A DNA stretch of 64,000 bases from Impatiens glandulifera (taxonomy: Eukaryota; Streptophyta; Magnoliopsida; Ericales; Balsaminaceae), in the NCBI RefSeq assembly GCF_907164915.1, contig NC_061863.1, forward strand, positions 67,013,364-67,077,363, read 5' to 3'. The notes under the pieces were generated by a model that had not been told where the DNA came from, ran no database searches, and saw only the letters and a program-made list of their open reading frames with translations. The position numbers and the translations under genes were made by a program. Numbering within the stretch: the first letter of the stretch is position 1; the number at the start of each line of letters is the position of its first letter. Below are positions 36,610-47,985 of the stretch, one piece after another.

Positions 36610-39600
36610 ATGACGACGGTCACCGCTTTCTCACCAGCCGCCGTTCGACCACCAATGTGTTTCCTCAACACTGCCAGATGCCCCAAACCGTCCCGTTTCA
36701 AGGTCTCGGCCGATAATTTTCCTTCATTTCTCCCAAAACAAGTAGAGAAAATCAAAGATCCATTTGCTCGAAAGTTAGCTACTAGGATTCAGAGACTTCC
36801 AGTTCCTGTAAGTTTATTTTCGCTGTTATTTCTTTGACGATGAGTTACTGCATGGCTTGTTATTCTTTCTCTTTCCGCGTTTCCTATTAAAATAATGTGA
36901 ATTTTTGGGGTTCTGATACTGCATGCGTGGTTGATTGCTTTTAAAATGTTGAAGATCTCTTCACTGTAACGTTGTTTATGGATTTATTACTGTTACATTG
37001 AGTATTTGTTTACTTAAGCATGAGGTTACTTATTTCCTTATTAGTTGAATCTGAAATCAAAACATAGGCTGCTTTTGTGCACACAAGCTTATGATCTGAT
37101 CACAAACAGGAGAATTTACGAGATCATGTAATGTAACCTCTTTTGTTTATTTCTGAAGAAGATAGAAACATTTTATTTAAGCAAATAAAGTACAAAAAGT
37201 CTACTTTCATGCCTTAGAAAAGAGAGAGCACAAATATGTTACTCTGATAAAGGAAGAACAAAGACAATTACAATCCATATGCAAAACCTCACCCAACAAA
37301 ATCCAATAACTAATTATTAATCATCTCTTTGACGATGTTAGAAACTCCCAGAATAAACATGTCCTGTGAAGAAAGAAATATGAAAAATAGATGCTTTTTA
37401 TTAGAATGTTCTTCGATTTCTTTCACCCAGAATGATCCACTAAAGAGGAATCGAGATAATTTTTCAGTCTTTTTTAGTTTAGTGGTTTTCACCCAACTCC
37501 ATTTCTCTTTTGACCGGGACTCTGCCTAAGCAGAATCTATGAAGATGATGTACTTTGAAGCCCATAAGAATCTGCTTGTTGTTTGAGTTCTGATGAAAGA
37601 AATAATGATTTATCAAGGTTAACTTTCAGCTCCGAAACAGCTTAAAAAATGATCAAAATCCTCGTAAAAGTTCTCATATATGTGGGGTTAGAGAAGGTGA
37701 AAAATACACAACTCTCTTCTATGTGAACTAGTATTCAAAAACCATACATAATTCCAATACTTCCAGCTTTGTAAATCAGAATACTTAGTGCCCCGATAAC
37801 CATAGTATATAGAAAGGGGATAACAGATCTCCTTGTCTCAATCCTGTAGAACATCTGAAGAATCCATTAACCTTCGGATTGACCACCACAAAGAACAATG
37901 GGGAAGATACAAAATTGAATCCATTTGTCGCCTATAATTGAATCCCAAATATGTCGCTCTTTCACAAAGGCGGACCTAGATTCAAATGTGACTAACGAGA
38001 GAGTTTGTCTAAGTCAGTTAGATATCACCATAGCTAAAATTTTGTAGAAGATTGAGACCACACTTATAGGCCTAAAATGCTTTACATCATTTGTCCAATT
38101 CATCTGCTTGGTTACTAACACATTGCTTCTTATTTTTTATGAATGTGATTGAACAATTGTTCAATAAATGGGCATAGGAAAAAAGGCTAAATAACTGAAT
38201 GTTTTGTGGCTTCCAAAGGTTAGCTTCTTAGAGAATCCAATCATGAGCAGTTGCGTGAAGCCATTGATGCAAGAGCAATCCACTCCTGTTGTGCTCCTAC
38301 ACGGTTTCGATAGGTGAGATTTTTGTGCAAATGAAATTACCTGGTTTCTAGAATGAAAGATCCTGGTCTTTCTAAAGTTTTCTATGGATTCATTTCAGTT
38401 CCTGCTTAGAATGGAGATACACACTTCCTCTGCTTGAGGAAGCTGGTTTGGAGACATGGGCAATTGATATTCTTGGCTGGGGGTTCTGTGATCTAGGTTT
38501 GCTTTGATCCCCAGTTCTTTTCTTTTTACCCAGTAATTGCTCTTCTTGGTAGTTTTACAATACATTATCCTTGAAATCATCAGAAAGGACTCCGCGATGT
38601 GACGTTGCTACCAAACGTGAACACCTCTATCAAGTAAGTTACGAATCCACAGTTTAATTTGTTTGACATGTTAAGAAGTCTACATTTCCTCTGAATCTAT
38701 CATGTATCCTGTAGTTTTGGAAGACCTATATCAGAAGACCAATGCTATTAGTTGGGCCTAGCCTTGGTGCTGCTGTTGCTATTGACTTTGCTGTCAAATA
38801 TCCTGAAGCTGTAAGGATTTCCACATACTAACAATTATTTCATAATATAATAAGAAACTCAGGGACACTTATTACAGGTTGATAGCTTGGTTTTCCTTGA
38901 TGCAAGTGTTTATGCAGAAGGCACTGGCAACTTAGCAAAATTACCTAAACCAGTAGCATATGCTGGGGTACGTCCTCTCTTTTCTGTCAAATTATGATTA
39001 TGTTGCTTTCGTTTTGATGAAAATTATGATACTTGGTGAAGTTATTGTTAGATGTGAGAGCCTTATTAACTGTTTAACATAAGATTATTCTTTTGCACCT
39101 GTTGCTTCTTAATAATATCCCATTTTGACGCCACTTCTAAAAAAATAATACATTAAATTGTAACAAATTCAAAACTCATAAAACATGCAAATAATTTAAA
39201 TGGTTTTTTACTTGCTAAAGTTTTCATCATGACATTGATGTTGGCCAACAGGTTTATGTGCTGAAGAGAACCGCATTGCGATTTTATGGGACCTCTTTGA
39301 CCTATAACAGTTTACCATTTGACACATGCTTAGAAAGGACAAATGTAAGCACTACCTATAAATTTAATCTCAAGATTGTGGACTAATTTCAATTTGATAT
39401 AGTTCGTATATCTGATTTGGGTTAACACTTATTCCCTCTTAAATTTTAGGTGGGTCGTTTACATTGTCTGCTGCCTTGGTGGGAAGATGCAACTGTGGCT
39501 TTCATGACTAGTGGGGGTTATAAGGTATCTTCACAGATAAAAAAGGTATGCCTGTATTTCTCATTTCCAGTGGACAGCTGTAAAGCTTAGAAATAGAGTT

Positions 39601-40017
39601 CCTTTTGAGCATTTCTTTTTATGTGGTCATGTAATAATTCAGGTGAAGCAGAGGACACTTATCATATGGGGTGAGGACGATCGAATTATCAGCAGCAAAC
39701 TTGGCGTGGTAAGCACTTATTCAAAGCATGTCCAGTTAATACTTATGCCGTTATTCTAAAAAAGCTTGCAAATGAAATATATATATAAGAAAAGTTACTT
39801 TGTCTATTGCATGTTTAACCAGAGATTGCAATGTGAACTTCCAAACTCAAAACTTCGTCTAGTGCCAGAATGTGGTCACATCCCTCATCTAGAAAAGCCC
39901 ACTGTTGCTGCAAAGATGATATTGGAGTTTTACAAAGAGAACCAACAGTTAGAGAGTTCTGTACGTTCTGCTAATAAAGGTTCCCTTTCTTCTCCATTCA
40001 AGCTTGTGCGCCCTTAG
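36610..40017 (+). CDS. Plastid-type alpha/beta hydrolase
   Basis: Ten exons join in phase to 358 residues: 36610-36807, 38219-38313, 38399-38496, 38584-38633, 38715-38810, 38878-38967, 39252-39344, 39450-39545, 39643-39708, 39823-40017. The Ser/Pro-rich N-terminus (MTTVTAFSPAAVRPP...) suggests a chloroplast transit peptide. The fold is canonical: oxyanion segment LLHGFDSSCLEW, nucleophile elbow GPSLGAA (Ser163), acid Asp in WGEDDRI (284 or 285) and His313 in CGHIPH. Substrate is unknown; chloroplast members include chlorophyll dephytylases and lipases, but I cannot place this one. Intron 1 (1411 bp) holds an antisense LINE fragment. The start at 36610 is the first ATG of the open frame. Exon 2 start is set by frame and by a CAAAG acceptor, slightly less certain than the others. 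Confidence 0.88.
37800..38110 (-). pseudogene. LINE reverse-transcriptase remnant, antisense in hydrolase intron 1
   Basis: Minus-strand frames read HFRPISVVSIFYKILAMVIS (about 38085-38020), then SAFVKERHIWDSII (about 37980-37935), then VNGFFRCSTGLRQGDLLSPF (about 37880-37820). These are consecutive landmarks of plant L1-type RT. The expected ~100 residues between the second and third blocks are missing, and stops and frame changes occur, so the copy is internally deleted and dead. Flanking DNA down to about 37130 may belong to the same insertion but shows no clear domain. Confidence 0.75.
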
Positions 40018-41101
40018 AGGTTGGAGTATTTGCTCTGCAAAAACTATTCCATTTCTGTCCGATGCACATTCCCCAAAATTACCGAGTCAGTGTTCTTTTA
40101 CCAGTTTTTCTAAAGAGGGCTGTGATATCCCATAGTGGTTGTGTTAGTAATGGACACTTGCAATACTTAATTGTCACAAGTTGAGAGCAAAGAACATGAA
40201 CAATGACATTATAGTTAAAATGTCAAGCTCAATGCAAGTTCTTCCAATGAAATATACAAAATACAAAAACAGACTGGTCCACTTGTTTGGGACAGTGTTG
40301 TGGTTTGTAAAACCTTTTTGAGTCGTAATAAACGGTGTTAGGATCCTAGTCAGAATCCCCAGTTCTCATTTTGTTCTCTTTTTTATTTTCAAATAGCATC
40401 AGAATGTTTTACTGTGCTTCCTTCCATTTTGTTCTGTGTTTGTGGGGGAACAGGTGTAATTTGATGTAATTGCATATATGTTTAAGATTACCTATAGGGA
40501 TTTAGGGTTAAAAAATCAACTTAATGACCTGCTTTCTGAATACAAAATTAATAAAAAACAAGACTTTTCTATGTCTAATCTTATCTGATAACTTGGCATC
40601 TTAAGGTAGAACTGTTTTACTTTTACCCAAAAACTTAGGTTCTCTTTTTGACTTTTATAATGGTCTAAGGTGTGCCCAACTCTAGGCTATCCTCTAGTAG
40701 AAGGGGCAAAACTGAAATTTCACAGGCATCCCAATAATTCACTTAAATAGATTAATTAATACCTCTTGATAATACTCACCAAAAACATAAGAATAAAATG
40801 ATATATGGTACCAGATTCTCATTAAAAATTAATTAGGAAAAATAAATAATATATATAGTCTTAAGTCTTAGTATATGATGTACAACAGATGGTGACAGTC
40901 TAGAAAAAAGAAGAAAAGAGGTTATACCTCTACCCCCACCACTTAAAAAAAGGGGAATCAAATTCCCAAGGCTTTTCTCATAGGTAGGGGAAAGAAAACA
41001 TATAGCCAGTGGGGGTTGTGTCCAGTCTAGATAGTTCTATGCTACCAACCCATCTCTAGAATATCATCATCCATGGAGAAATCTCATCCACACATCAAAT
41101 T
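40018..41101. other. 3' regions of two convergent genes
   Basis: This holds the 3' UTR of the hydrolase gene and the 3' UTR of the X8 gene, which converge. I see no further gene. Confidence 0.5.
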
Positions 41102-42353
41102 TCAAGAGCTCATTATCCACTCCTCTCTTCTTAAGCATAAGATGTATGAGAGAAATAGTGTCAAAGTAAATGACCCTAATAGATTTGAATTGTGAAGGGC
41201 TGAAAGGGCATTGTTGTCGAAGCCCCCTATGGGTGAGGGGCTGCTGAAGCTTGGAATGTTGCTTCCGTTGTTGATTGTACTCGGAGGCGGCGTGGCTGAT
41301 GGAATTATACCCGGAGATGGTGTGCTGCTGTTAAAGTAAAAACTTAAGACTCAAATTGTATAGTCATGTACAATGACATAATTACCCTTCACCAAAAAAG
41401 ATTACAGTAGTTAAGGAAAACATGGCAATTTAGTGCCAAGATTACGCCTATTGAGCATGTTATATTAGTATTATGACACGAATTCCTGGCTAGATATAAC
41501 CCATTAGGTGTGAAATAGCACTGAAAAATATCTAACATTGAGTGGAAAAACATGTTTGAAGAATGAATAAAAAATATCTTGGCTTTGGACAAGAGGACAA
41601 CATAGCCATAGAATTTCAACATCATAACAGCTCATACCTCTGAATAGACAATCTTAAGAGTAAGTATATTAATGTCGGTTGTTATTGTCTTAGATTTACC
41701 CTTGTCTAACTATTGCTTTCACACCAATATTATCCAATTGTTTTTTACCAAACAGTAAAAAAAAAGGAAGTTTACTGTTGTTATAGTTAGTAGATGATTT
41801 GATAGATAAAGAAGGGGATTTGAGAAAATTGCATAAATCAGAAGAATTACCTTGAGGAACTTGATGGGTAAATACAGGAAGCACTCTGGCCTGCAGAAAG
41901 GTAAAAATTTGTTCACATAACTCCATGAAAGATGATTAGAAATAGATGAAAGCTAACTAACCAGTAGGGGGAGTTAAAGAAGTCATAGCAGTGCCTGAAA
42001 AATCACAGCTACCATTAACCTGTAGTTTTCTCTGGTAATAGCTGTTGACAGCATAATTACAGTGGTCTTTAATTGTGTTTGGGTTATTACAAGTCCCGTT
42101 TTGAAGGATGGGGCTGCAATCAGCCCCAGATCCACAAGCATAATCTATGTTTTTCTGAAGAAGGAGGTCACCCTCTCCATCTTTACACACACAGTATGTA
42201 GCCCCTGTATTATTTGCCCAAACAAAACAGAACCTTTAGAAATAAGACAAAAACAAACACGGGCAATAGTGAGAAATCTTTACTTGAATAGCTTGCCATG
42301 GACAAAAGGAGCACCAGACAAGTTAGAACGTTGATACCCATAATCTTGAACAT
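41102..42353 (-). CDS. X8-domain (CBM43) protein, plasmodesmata callose-binding type
   Basis: Four exons join in phase to 192 residues: 42353-42284, 42204-41962, 41890-41851, 41327-41102. An N-terminal signal peptide (MFKIMGINVLTCLVLLLSMA) is followed by one X8 domain, residues about 25-105, with its six Cys in YCVCKDG, DYACGSGADC, NGTC, HCNYAVNSYY and GSCDF. Then comes a Ser/Pro-rich linker (TPSPGIIPSATPPPSTI). This is the layout of PDCB proteins, which bind callose at plasmodesmata through a GPI anchor. The C-terminus is odd: after a short hydrophobic stretch (LLGSFTLTLFLSYIL) it continues CLRREEWIMSS, so a classic GPI signal ending in hydrophobic residues is not obvious. There may be an alternative last exon, or a transmembrane tail. 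The domain call is firm. Confidence 0.86.
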
Positions 42354-45176
42354 GTGAAAGAGAGAGAGAGACTGACTAACTTAAAGAGAAAGGGTATGAA
42401 TGGTGGGTATATATATTAGTAAATAGTGACCCCTTCAATTATAACTACTGGTCCTATAAAAACTATAAATTTAACAACCTGACCATTTTTATTTCAGCAA
42501 TGATGTCTGAGCATTACCTTCCTTTTTGTCTCCTTGTTTAGACTCTGTACAAGGTTGTACATGTATGTTTTTTTCCATCAGTCTGAAATCCCAGGGGGCT
42601 GGGCCTCGAATTGAATTTTACAGAAGAGGGTCCTAATCTCTTCTTCATTTCTCTAGTTCAGTGTATTTACTATTTACTATTTACTATTTACCCAGGGGTT
42701 GTTTGGGAAATATCCAAAACCCACATGTGTTTTTTCCATATGAAAATGATAGGCCTCTGAAATTTATGGTAACCTTTTATGTTTGGCGCTTCCTTTTCTT
42801 GACTTGTTTTTGGTTATTATGTTTGACATTGCTTTTGTTCATTATAGTCAAATGCATATACGCCTTACAACTTAGATGAATGTATATTATTTGATTTTGA
42901 AGGCTTGTTTAGGCCATTTTTTTTTTGTTTAAAAAGAGAAGAAACCGAACCGATATGCAAGATGTTGCAACTTGCAATCTGTTGTTGACTGATTATAATT
43001 TGTTTCTTGGCAGTTTTTTCTGGTGTTTGTAAAGGGTTTGATGATGTGATTGTGAAGATATAATAAAGCATGAGCTAACAACTAAGAGATAAATGAGAAA
43101 GTGTATGAGCTATCAGAATTCAGATACAGCTAAACTATATTATATGAAGTTGGGAACATTTCTTTGTGATGATCACTTTTAGAATTAATAATAATAATAA
43201 TGATACTCAATTACTGTGTTGGAAATGTTCAGTTGCTTAAAAAAGGAGAATAAATGATTCAATTTCTTAATAATAATACTCAATTACATATATTTAGATG
43301 TTTTTCCCTTTGTACCAATTAGGCTATGTTACTATATGTTCATGATATGCATAAATCATGAATTTATGATCATGGGTTTCATCTGATCCCCTCCTGATTA
43401 TAATATATGAAATGATATTTTCTTTTGTACAAATTCATCACTACAAAGATTTCATTTTTTTTCTTGAATTTTAAGAAGTTAACACAACATAGACACAAGT
43501 TTGAAAAAAAAACGAGATTTTAGTACCATGGTTCAAAATAATTTAGGAGATTTGTGATTTTTTTCCTTTGGAAATTTGCTATGTTTATGACTCCTTGATT
43601 TCTTTCATTTTTGTTTAAAATAATTTGTTTTGGGTAGTTTTCTATTATTTTGTTTGTAGTAGGCAGGTCTTTTGAGAATCTTTTCATTTATGAATTAAGA
43701 AGTTGGTTGAACCAACTACAAGTTCTTATAATTTTATGTAATTTTTTTTTGAGGTTTTATACAATTTTAAAAAAAAAAACTTTATATATACGAGTCCAAG
43801 AAAGACTCACATAGAGCTAACCAGTTTAGATTTTCATTTTTGTTTTTAAATTATCTCTTTATTTATCATATTATTATCCTTTTAATTAACTATAATATTA
43901 AAATACTCATAATTTTTTAATAAAGAAAGATATTTTAATAATTAAACTAATTAAAATTTTAAGTATTTTTTTTTTTCATCAAATAAGATTTTTAAATTAT
44001 TCAAATGTGTGGGTTGGAGGATTGGGTGGTCAAGAGTGGTGAATGATTGAAACCTGATAAATGTTTGATACCTGAATATTATATTTAAATTATTTTTAGA
44101 GGATTTTATAGTTTAATCCATTTAATACAATCCAACCCATAACTATAAATATAGATTACAATTATAATTTGTCTTGTTTCTATCAAAATTGTTTGTGTCC
44201 TTATTAATATTATTCCAATTCTGCCACATTATTAATAAATATAATTAAATATATAACATTGTCTATATATTTATTTATTTTTCATATTTTATATATTAAA
44301 TATATAACATCGTTTATATATTTATTTATTTTTCATATTTTATAAGAATTTATATATAATAATATAAATTTTGTAATATTAATCAATATATATATAAAAT
44401 ATAAAAAAACGTATATATTATTTTATCAATTTTATATTTTTATAAAATATTGTATAACATTGTGTTGCTGGTATTTTTTGAAATCGAATGAAACGAGAAT
44501 GATAATAAAAAAAATTCGAAATAAATTGTGACGAGATGGTAAGCTCATTCTCGGTCTCGATGTCCATTTTTTTATTTTTGGTTTTTAAGAATGATGAGTT
44601 TTAAGAATGATGAGTTCTCCTTCTCTTTTGGAATGTGACAAATAAGAGTGAGTTAAATATATAAATCACAAACACATTTAACTAGACAAATAAGCCTCGT
44701 CACCTTATGGACTCAAACCTAATATCTTATTTGACCATAGATATGGACTCAAACCTAATATCTTATTTGACCAAGATATCTATGTTTTTTTTCTTGCAAG
44801 AAGAGGGGATAGTATATCTAATTGTAAGTGGGTGAATCTCAATACCTAAGGCTAATATGTTTATACTAGATAGTTATAGTGCTTAAATTGTTTTTTCTTA
44901 GGGTTATGATAGATTATATTGGTGTTTATCCAAATTTCTAAACCTAATATGTTTTAATAGTATTTTTTTAACAAACCACTATGTAAATATATTATATATG
45001 GTTTTCAATTGTATTTTCATCGATTACAAAAGTTTATACAAATAAAAAAAGTTAGAAGAAAATGAAGGGTTAAATAATGGATTATTAAGGTCTTATGCCC
45101 ATTTCAAGATCCTCACGGCGGAGGCAGCCAGTAACACCACCGACGGCGATAACTCTCTTTTCTTACTCTTATCAGT
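42354..45176. other. Divergent intergenic region between X8 and PPR genes
   Basis: The two flanking genes diverge, so both promoters lie here (GA-rich leader of the X8 gene at 42357-42400). The middle is AT-rich with short tandem duplications but no readable gene. Confidence 0.5.
44244..44345. repeat. 52-bp tandem duplication
   Basis: Two copies (44244-44293 and 44296-44345) with two substitutions. A second local duplication of about 31 bp with 36-bp offset lies at 44707-44776 (ATGGACTCAAACC at 44707 and 44743). Confidence 0.9.
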
Positions 45177-46742
45177 ATGAATGCTATTAGAGGAGGAGGA
45201 GGAAGAACGATTGGTAAACAAACCCTAACAAACCTCTTCATCCTCACTCAATGCCCCCGGACTTTCGCCGCCGATTCTCTTCTTCAAACGCCGTCCATCA
45301 CTCCCGTCGATTCATCGCACCTCCTCCGTGTCTGCACCGTACTTTATCAACAACAGAACGCCCCAGATAAAAAACTCCATTCCAGACTCGATCGTTGCGA
45401 TTTCAATCTCTCCCACGAATTCTTCCTCCAAGTCTGCAACAAATTCCCCTATTCATGGCGACCCGTTTACCGATTCTTCCAGTTCACCGAAACAAAGCCC
45501 CATTTCAACCACACCTCCATCTCACTCAACAAGATGATCGACGTCATCGGAAAATCACACAACATCGATCTCCTCTGGGGTGTTCTTCGCGAGATTGGCC
45601 AACGTCGACTCGCCAACGGTAACACCTTTCGAATTGGAATCAAAACGTTAGCTTCGTCTCGTGATTTGAGGAAATGCGTTGAATTCTTTCATATCATGAA
45701 TAGGTATGGATGTTCTTACAGTTTAGATAGACTGAACATGGTGGTTGAGACATTATGCAAATCAAAACATGTTAATGAGGCAAAACATATCGTCGTTAAA
45801 TTAAGAGATTACATTAAACCAGATGGGATCACTTATAAACACTTAATCTCTGGATTCTGTGAAACTGGTGATCTAATTGAAGCCTCAAAGGTCTGGAATT
45901 TAATGGTGGATGAAGGTTTTGAACCAGATATAAACGCGGTGGAGAAGATGATTGAAACCCAGTTCAAGAAGAATCAATTCGTTGAAGGTTTAAAGATTTA
46001 TCAAATGCTGACGACAACCAACAGGATTAACGATTTGGGTCTCTCTACATACAAGCTTCTCATAACCTGGTTATGCAAGAAAGAAAAGTTTGGACAAGCC
46101 CACCATGTGTTTGAAGAAATGCGTGAGAGAGGAATTGAACCAGATAATGCCATAATCGGTTCTATGATTTACGGGTTATTAACAAAAACCAGAATCAGAG
46201 AAGCTTATATGGTTATGGAAAAGGTAGAGAATCCCGATATAAACATCTACCATGGAATGATAAAAGGGTTTTTGAGATTGAAAAGACGAAAAGAAGCTAC
46301 TGATGTTTTTCGAGAGATGATAAAGAGAGGTTGTGAGCCTATAATGCACACTTATGTTATGCTAATTCAAGGGCATATGGGTAAAAGGGGAAGGAAAGGA
46401 GATGATCCTTTGGTGAATTTTGATAGTATTTTTGTGGGTGGTTTGATCAAAGCTGGGAAATCTTTGGAGGCGACTAAGTATGTCGAAAGGATGATGAATA
46501 GGAAACTCGAGGTGCCGAGATTTGATTATAATAAATTCTTGCATTACTTTTCAAACGAGGAAGGTGCGGTTATGTTTGAGGATATGTCGAAGAAATTGAG
46601 AGAGGTTGGGTTATTTGATTTGGCTGATGTATTTTCAAGATACGGCGAGAAAATGGCGACCAGAGATAGAAGGAGAGACAGAGAGAAAGTTTGCATTGAT
46701 TCGACTTTGAAGTCGGCTTATAATAGTGGAGAATCGGAGTAA
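45177..46742 (+). CDS. Pentatricopeptide repeat (PPR) protein, P class
   Basis: A single open frame of 521 residues without introns, typical of PPR genes. These proteins bind organelle RNA in a sequence-guided way. The N-terminus is Arg/Ser/Thr-rich and lacks acidic residues for the first ~30 positions, consistent with a mitochondrial or dual presequence. About eight to nine repeats are recognisable from residue ~115 to ~470; the clearest are YKHLISGFCETGDLIEASKV (219 on), YKLLITWLCKKEKFGQAHHV (292 on) and YHGMIKGFLRLKRRKEATDV (358 on). No E, DYW or SMR domain follows; the tail is basic (RDRRRDREK). The start ATG is the first in frame. RNA target unknown. Confidence 0.92.
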   Translation: MNAIRGGGGRTIGKQTLTNLFILTQCPRTFAADSLLQTPSITPVDSSHLLRVCTVLYQQQNAPDKKLHSRLDRCDFNLSHEFFLQVCNKFPYSWRPVYRFFQFTETKPHFNHTSISLNKMIDVIGKSHNIDLLWGVLREIGQRRLANGNTFRIGIKTLASSRDLRKCVEFFHIMNRYGCSYSLDRLNMVVETLCKSKHVNEAKHIVVKLRDYIKPDGITYKHLISGFCETGDLIEASKVWNLMVDEGFEPDINAVEKMIETQFKKNQFVEGLKIYQMLTTTNRINDLGLSTYKLLITWLCKKEKFGQAHHVFEEMRERGIEPDNAIIGSMIYGLLTKTRIREAYMVMEKVENPDINIYHGMIKGFLRLKRRKEATDVFREMIKRGCEPIMHTYVMLIQGHMGKRGRKGDDPLVNFDSIFVGGLIKAGKSLEATKYVERMMNRKLEVPRFDYNKFLHYFSNEEGAVMFEDMSKKLREVGLFDLADVFSRYGEKMATRDRRRDREKVCIDSTLKSAYNSGESE

Positions 46743-47985
46743 TTCGAGAAAAGTTATTTGAAATGTTTTATGAACTTTTTAAACAGTTGTAAACTAAGTT
46801 AGTTATAATTTAAACTATGTTCTTTGATTTATAGTATAGTTTTAATATGTCTAGATAATTGTACAAGTATCAATACTTAAATTTAAATAGTTATTTTTTA
46901 TAATTATTGTCAATAATAAGCATATAAAACATTATTGATAGGTAGTTCAATCATCAAAGTTCAATGTTTTTAACAATGCATCATCTATACTTTATTCTGT
47001 GTATACTTTATGAATAGAATAAAGGTAATGTTATGAGATAAAAATAACCTATTTACTCTTAAGAAACTAAAAAGTATTCCTATTCCCAAGTCCCAACAAT
47101 AGAGTCATAATATTAGAGAGTTTTCTATCTGAAATGTATTGTCCCATTTGAGATGATTTTTTTCGATTTAATTGAACATGTAGTTTGGCCGAAGACGAGA
47201 CGGTATCCCCTTCCCCGTGTGGCTCGTTATTGTGGGCTGCCTTAAGCGAATCTTTTTTAATAGAATGTCGAAAAACATGATAGTAAAACTTCCATTCACA
47301 TAATAAACTTTGATTTCAAAAATAATTTTGTGACAAGTCTATTAATACAAAAAGAAATATTACATTGAATTATTTACTATCTTAATTCTTATGATAGTAA
47401 TAGATCATATATACATAACCCACTACTATCATACTATCATGACTGTGGTTTGCTAACTTCCACATTAAAAGATATATTATATGATTTGTTTTAATGATAA
47501 AAATGACAAAGTACAGATCCTAAAAATAGAATTAATCCTAACTAGAAAAAAACAATTCGACCATTAATTTAATTTAGTGGCGCACTTTTATCTCATGATT
47601 TATGCACTTAATAAACAAGCAAAATCAAATGTAAAGCCAGTGGAAGAATTGAAGAGAAGAATTACAAGTGTACATTATGATGATTTTTGTGAAGAGAGTC
47701 CTTATCGTAGTCTTCTTTCCCTTACCCTTTTCGAGGGTGTGTTTTGCAAGGAATCGAAGAAGAAACACAACTTGGAATGAAAAAATAAAATAAACAAGTG
47801 ACATGCTTACATACGTGATCAAAATGGAAGAGTATGACACAGGCTATTCGCCAAATTCTAATATACAACCTGCTGCGCGAGATTGTTGGTCGATTCTTTC
47901 CAAAACCGCGACAATTAAGTCCACCAAAGAATCTATTATAATTTTATATTAAAAAATTTACCATTTTTGATCCATCATGGATGAT
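46743..47985. other. 3' intergenic region between PPR and QUL-like genes
   Basis: The genes converge, so this contains both 3' UTRs. A GC-richer stretch at 47180-47250 could be a small TE fragment but no frame is recognisable. Short open frames at 47577-47840 look like chance. Confidence 0.5.

Noticed and set aside
37310..37529. Overlapping 60- and 66-residue frames
   Set aside because: They are inside hydrolase intron 1 and may be part of the decayed LINE insertion; no domain is visible.
47577..47840. Short frames on both strands near 47.7 kb
   Set aside because: They lie between convergent 3' ends with no recognisable family; likely chance.
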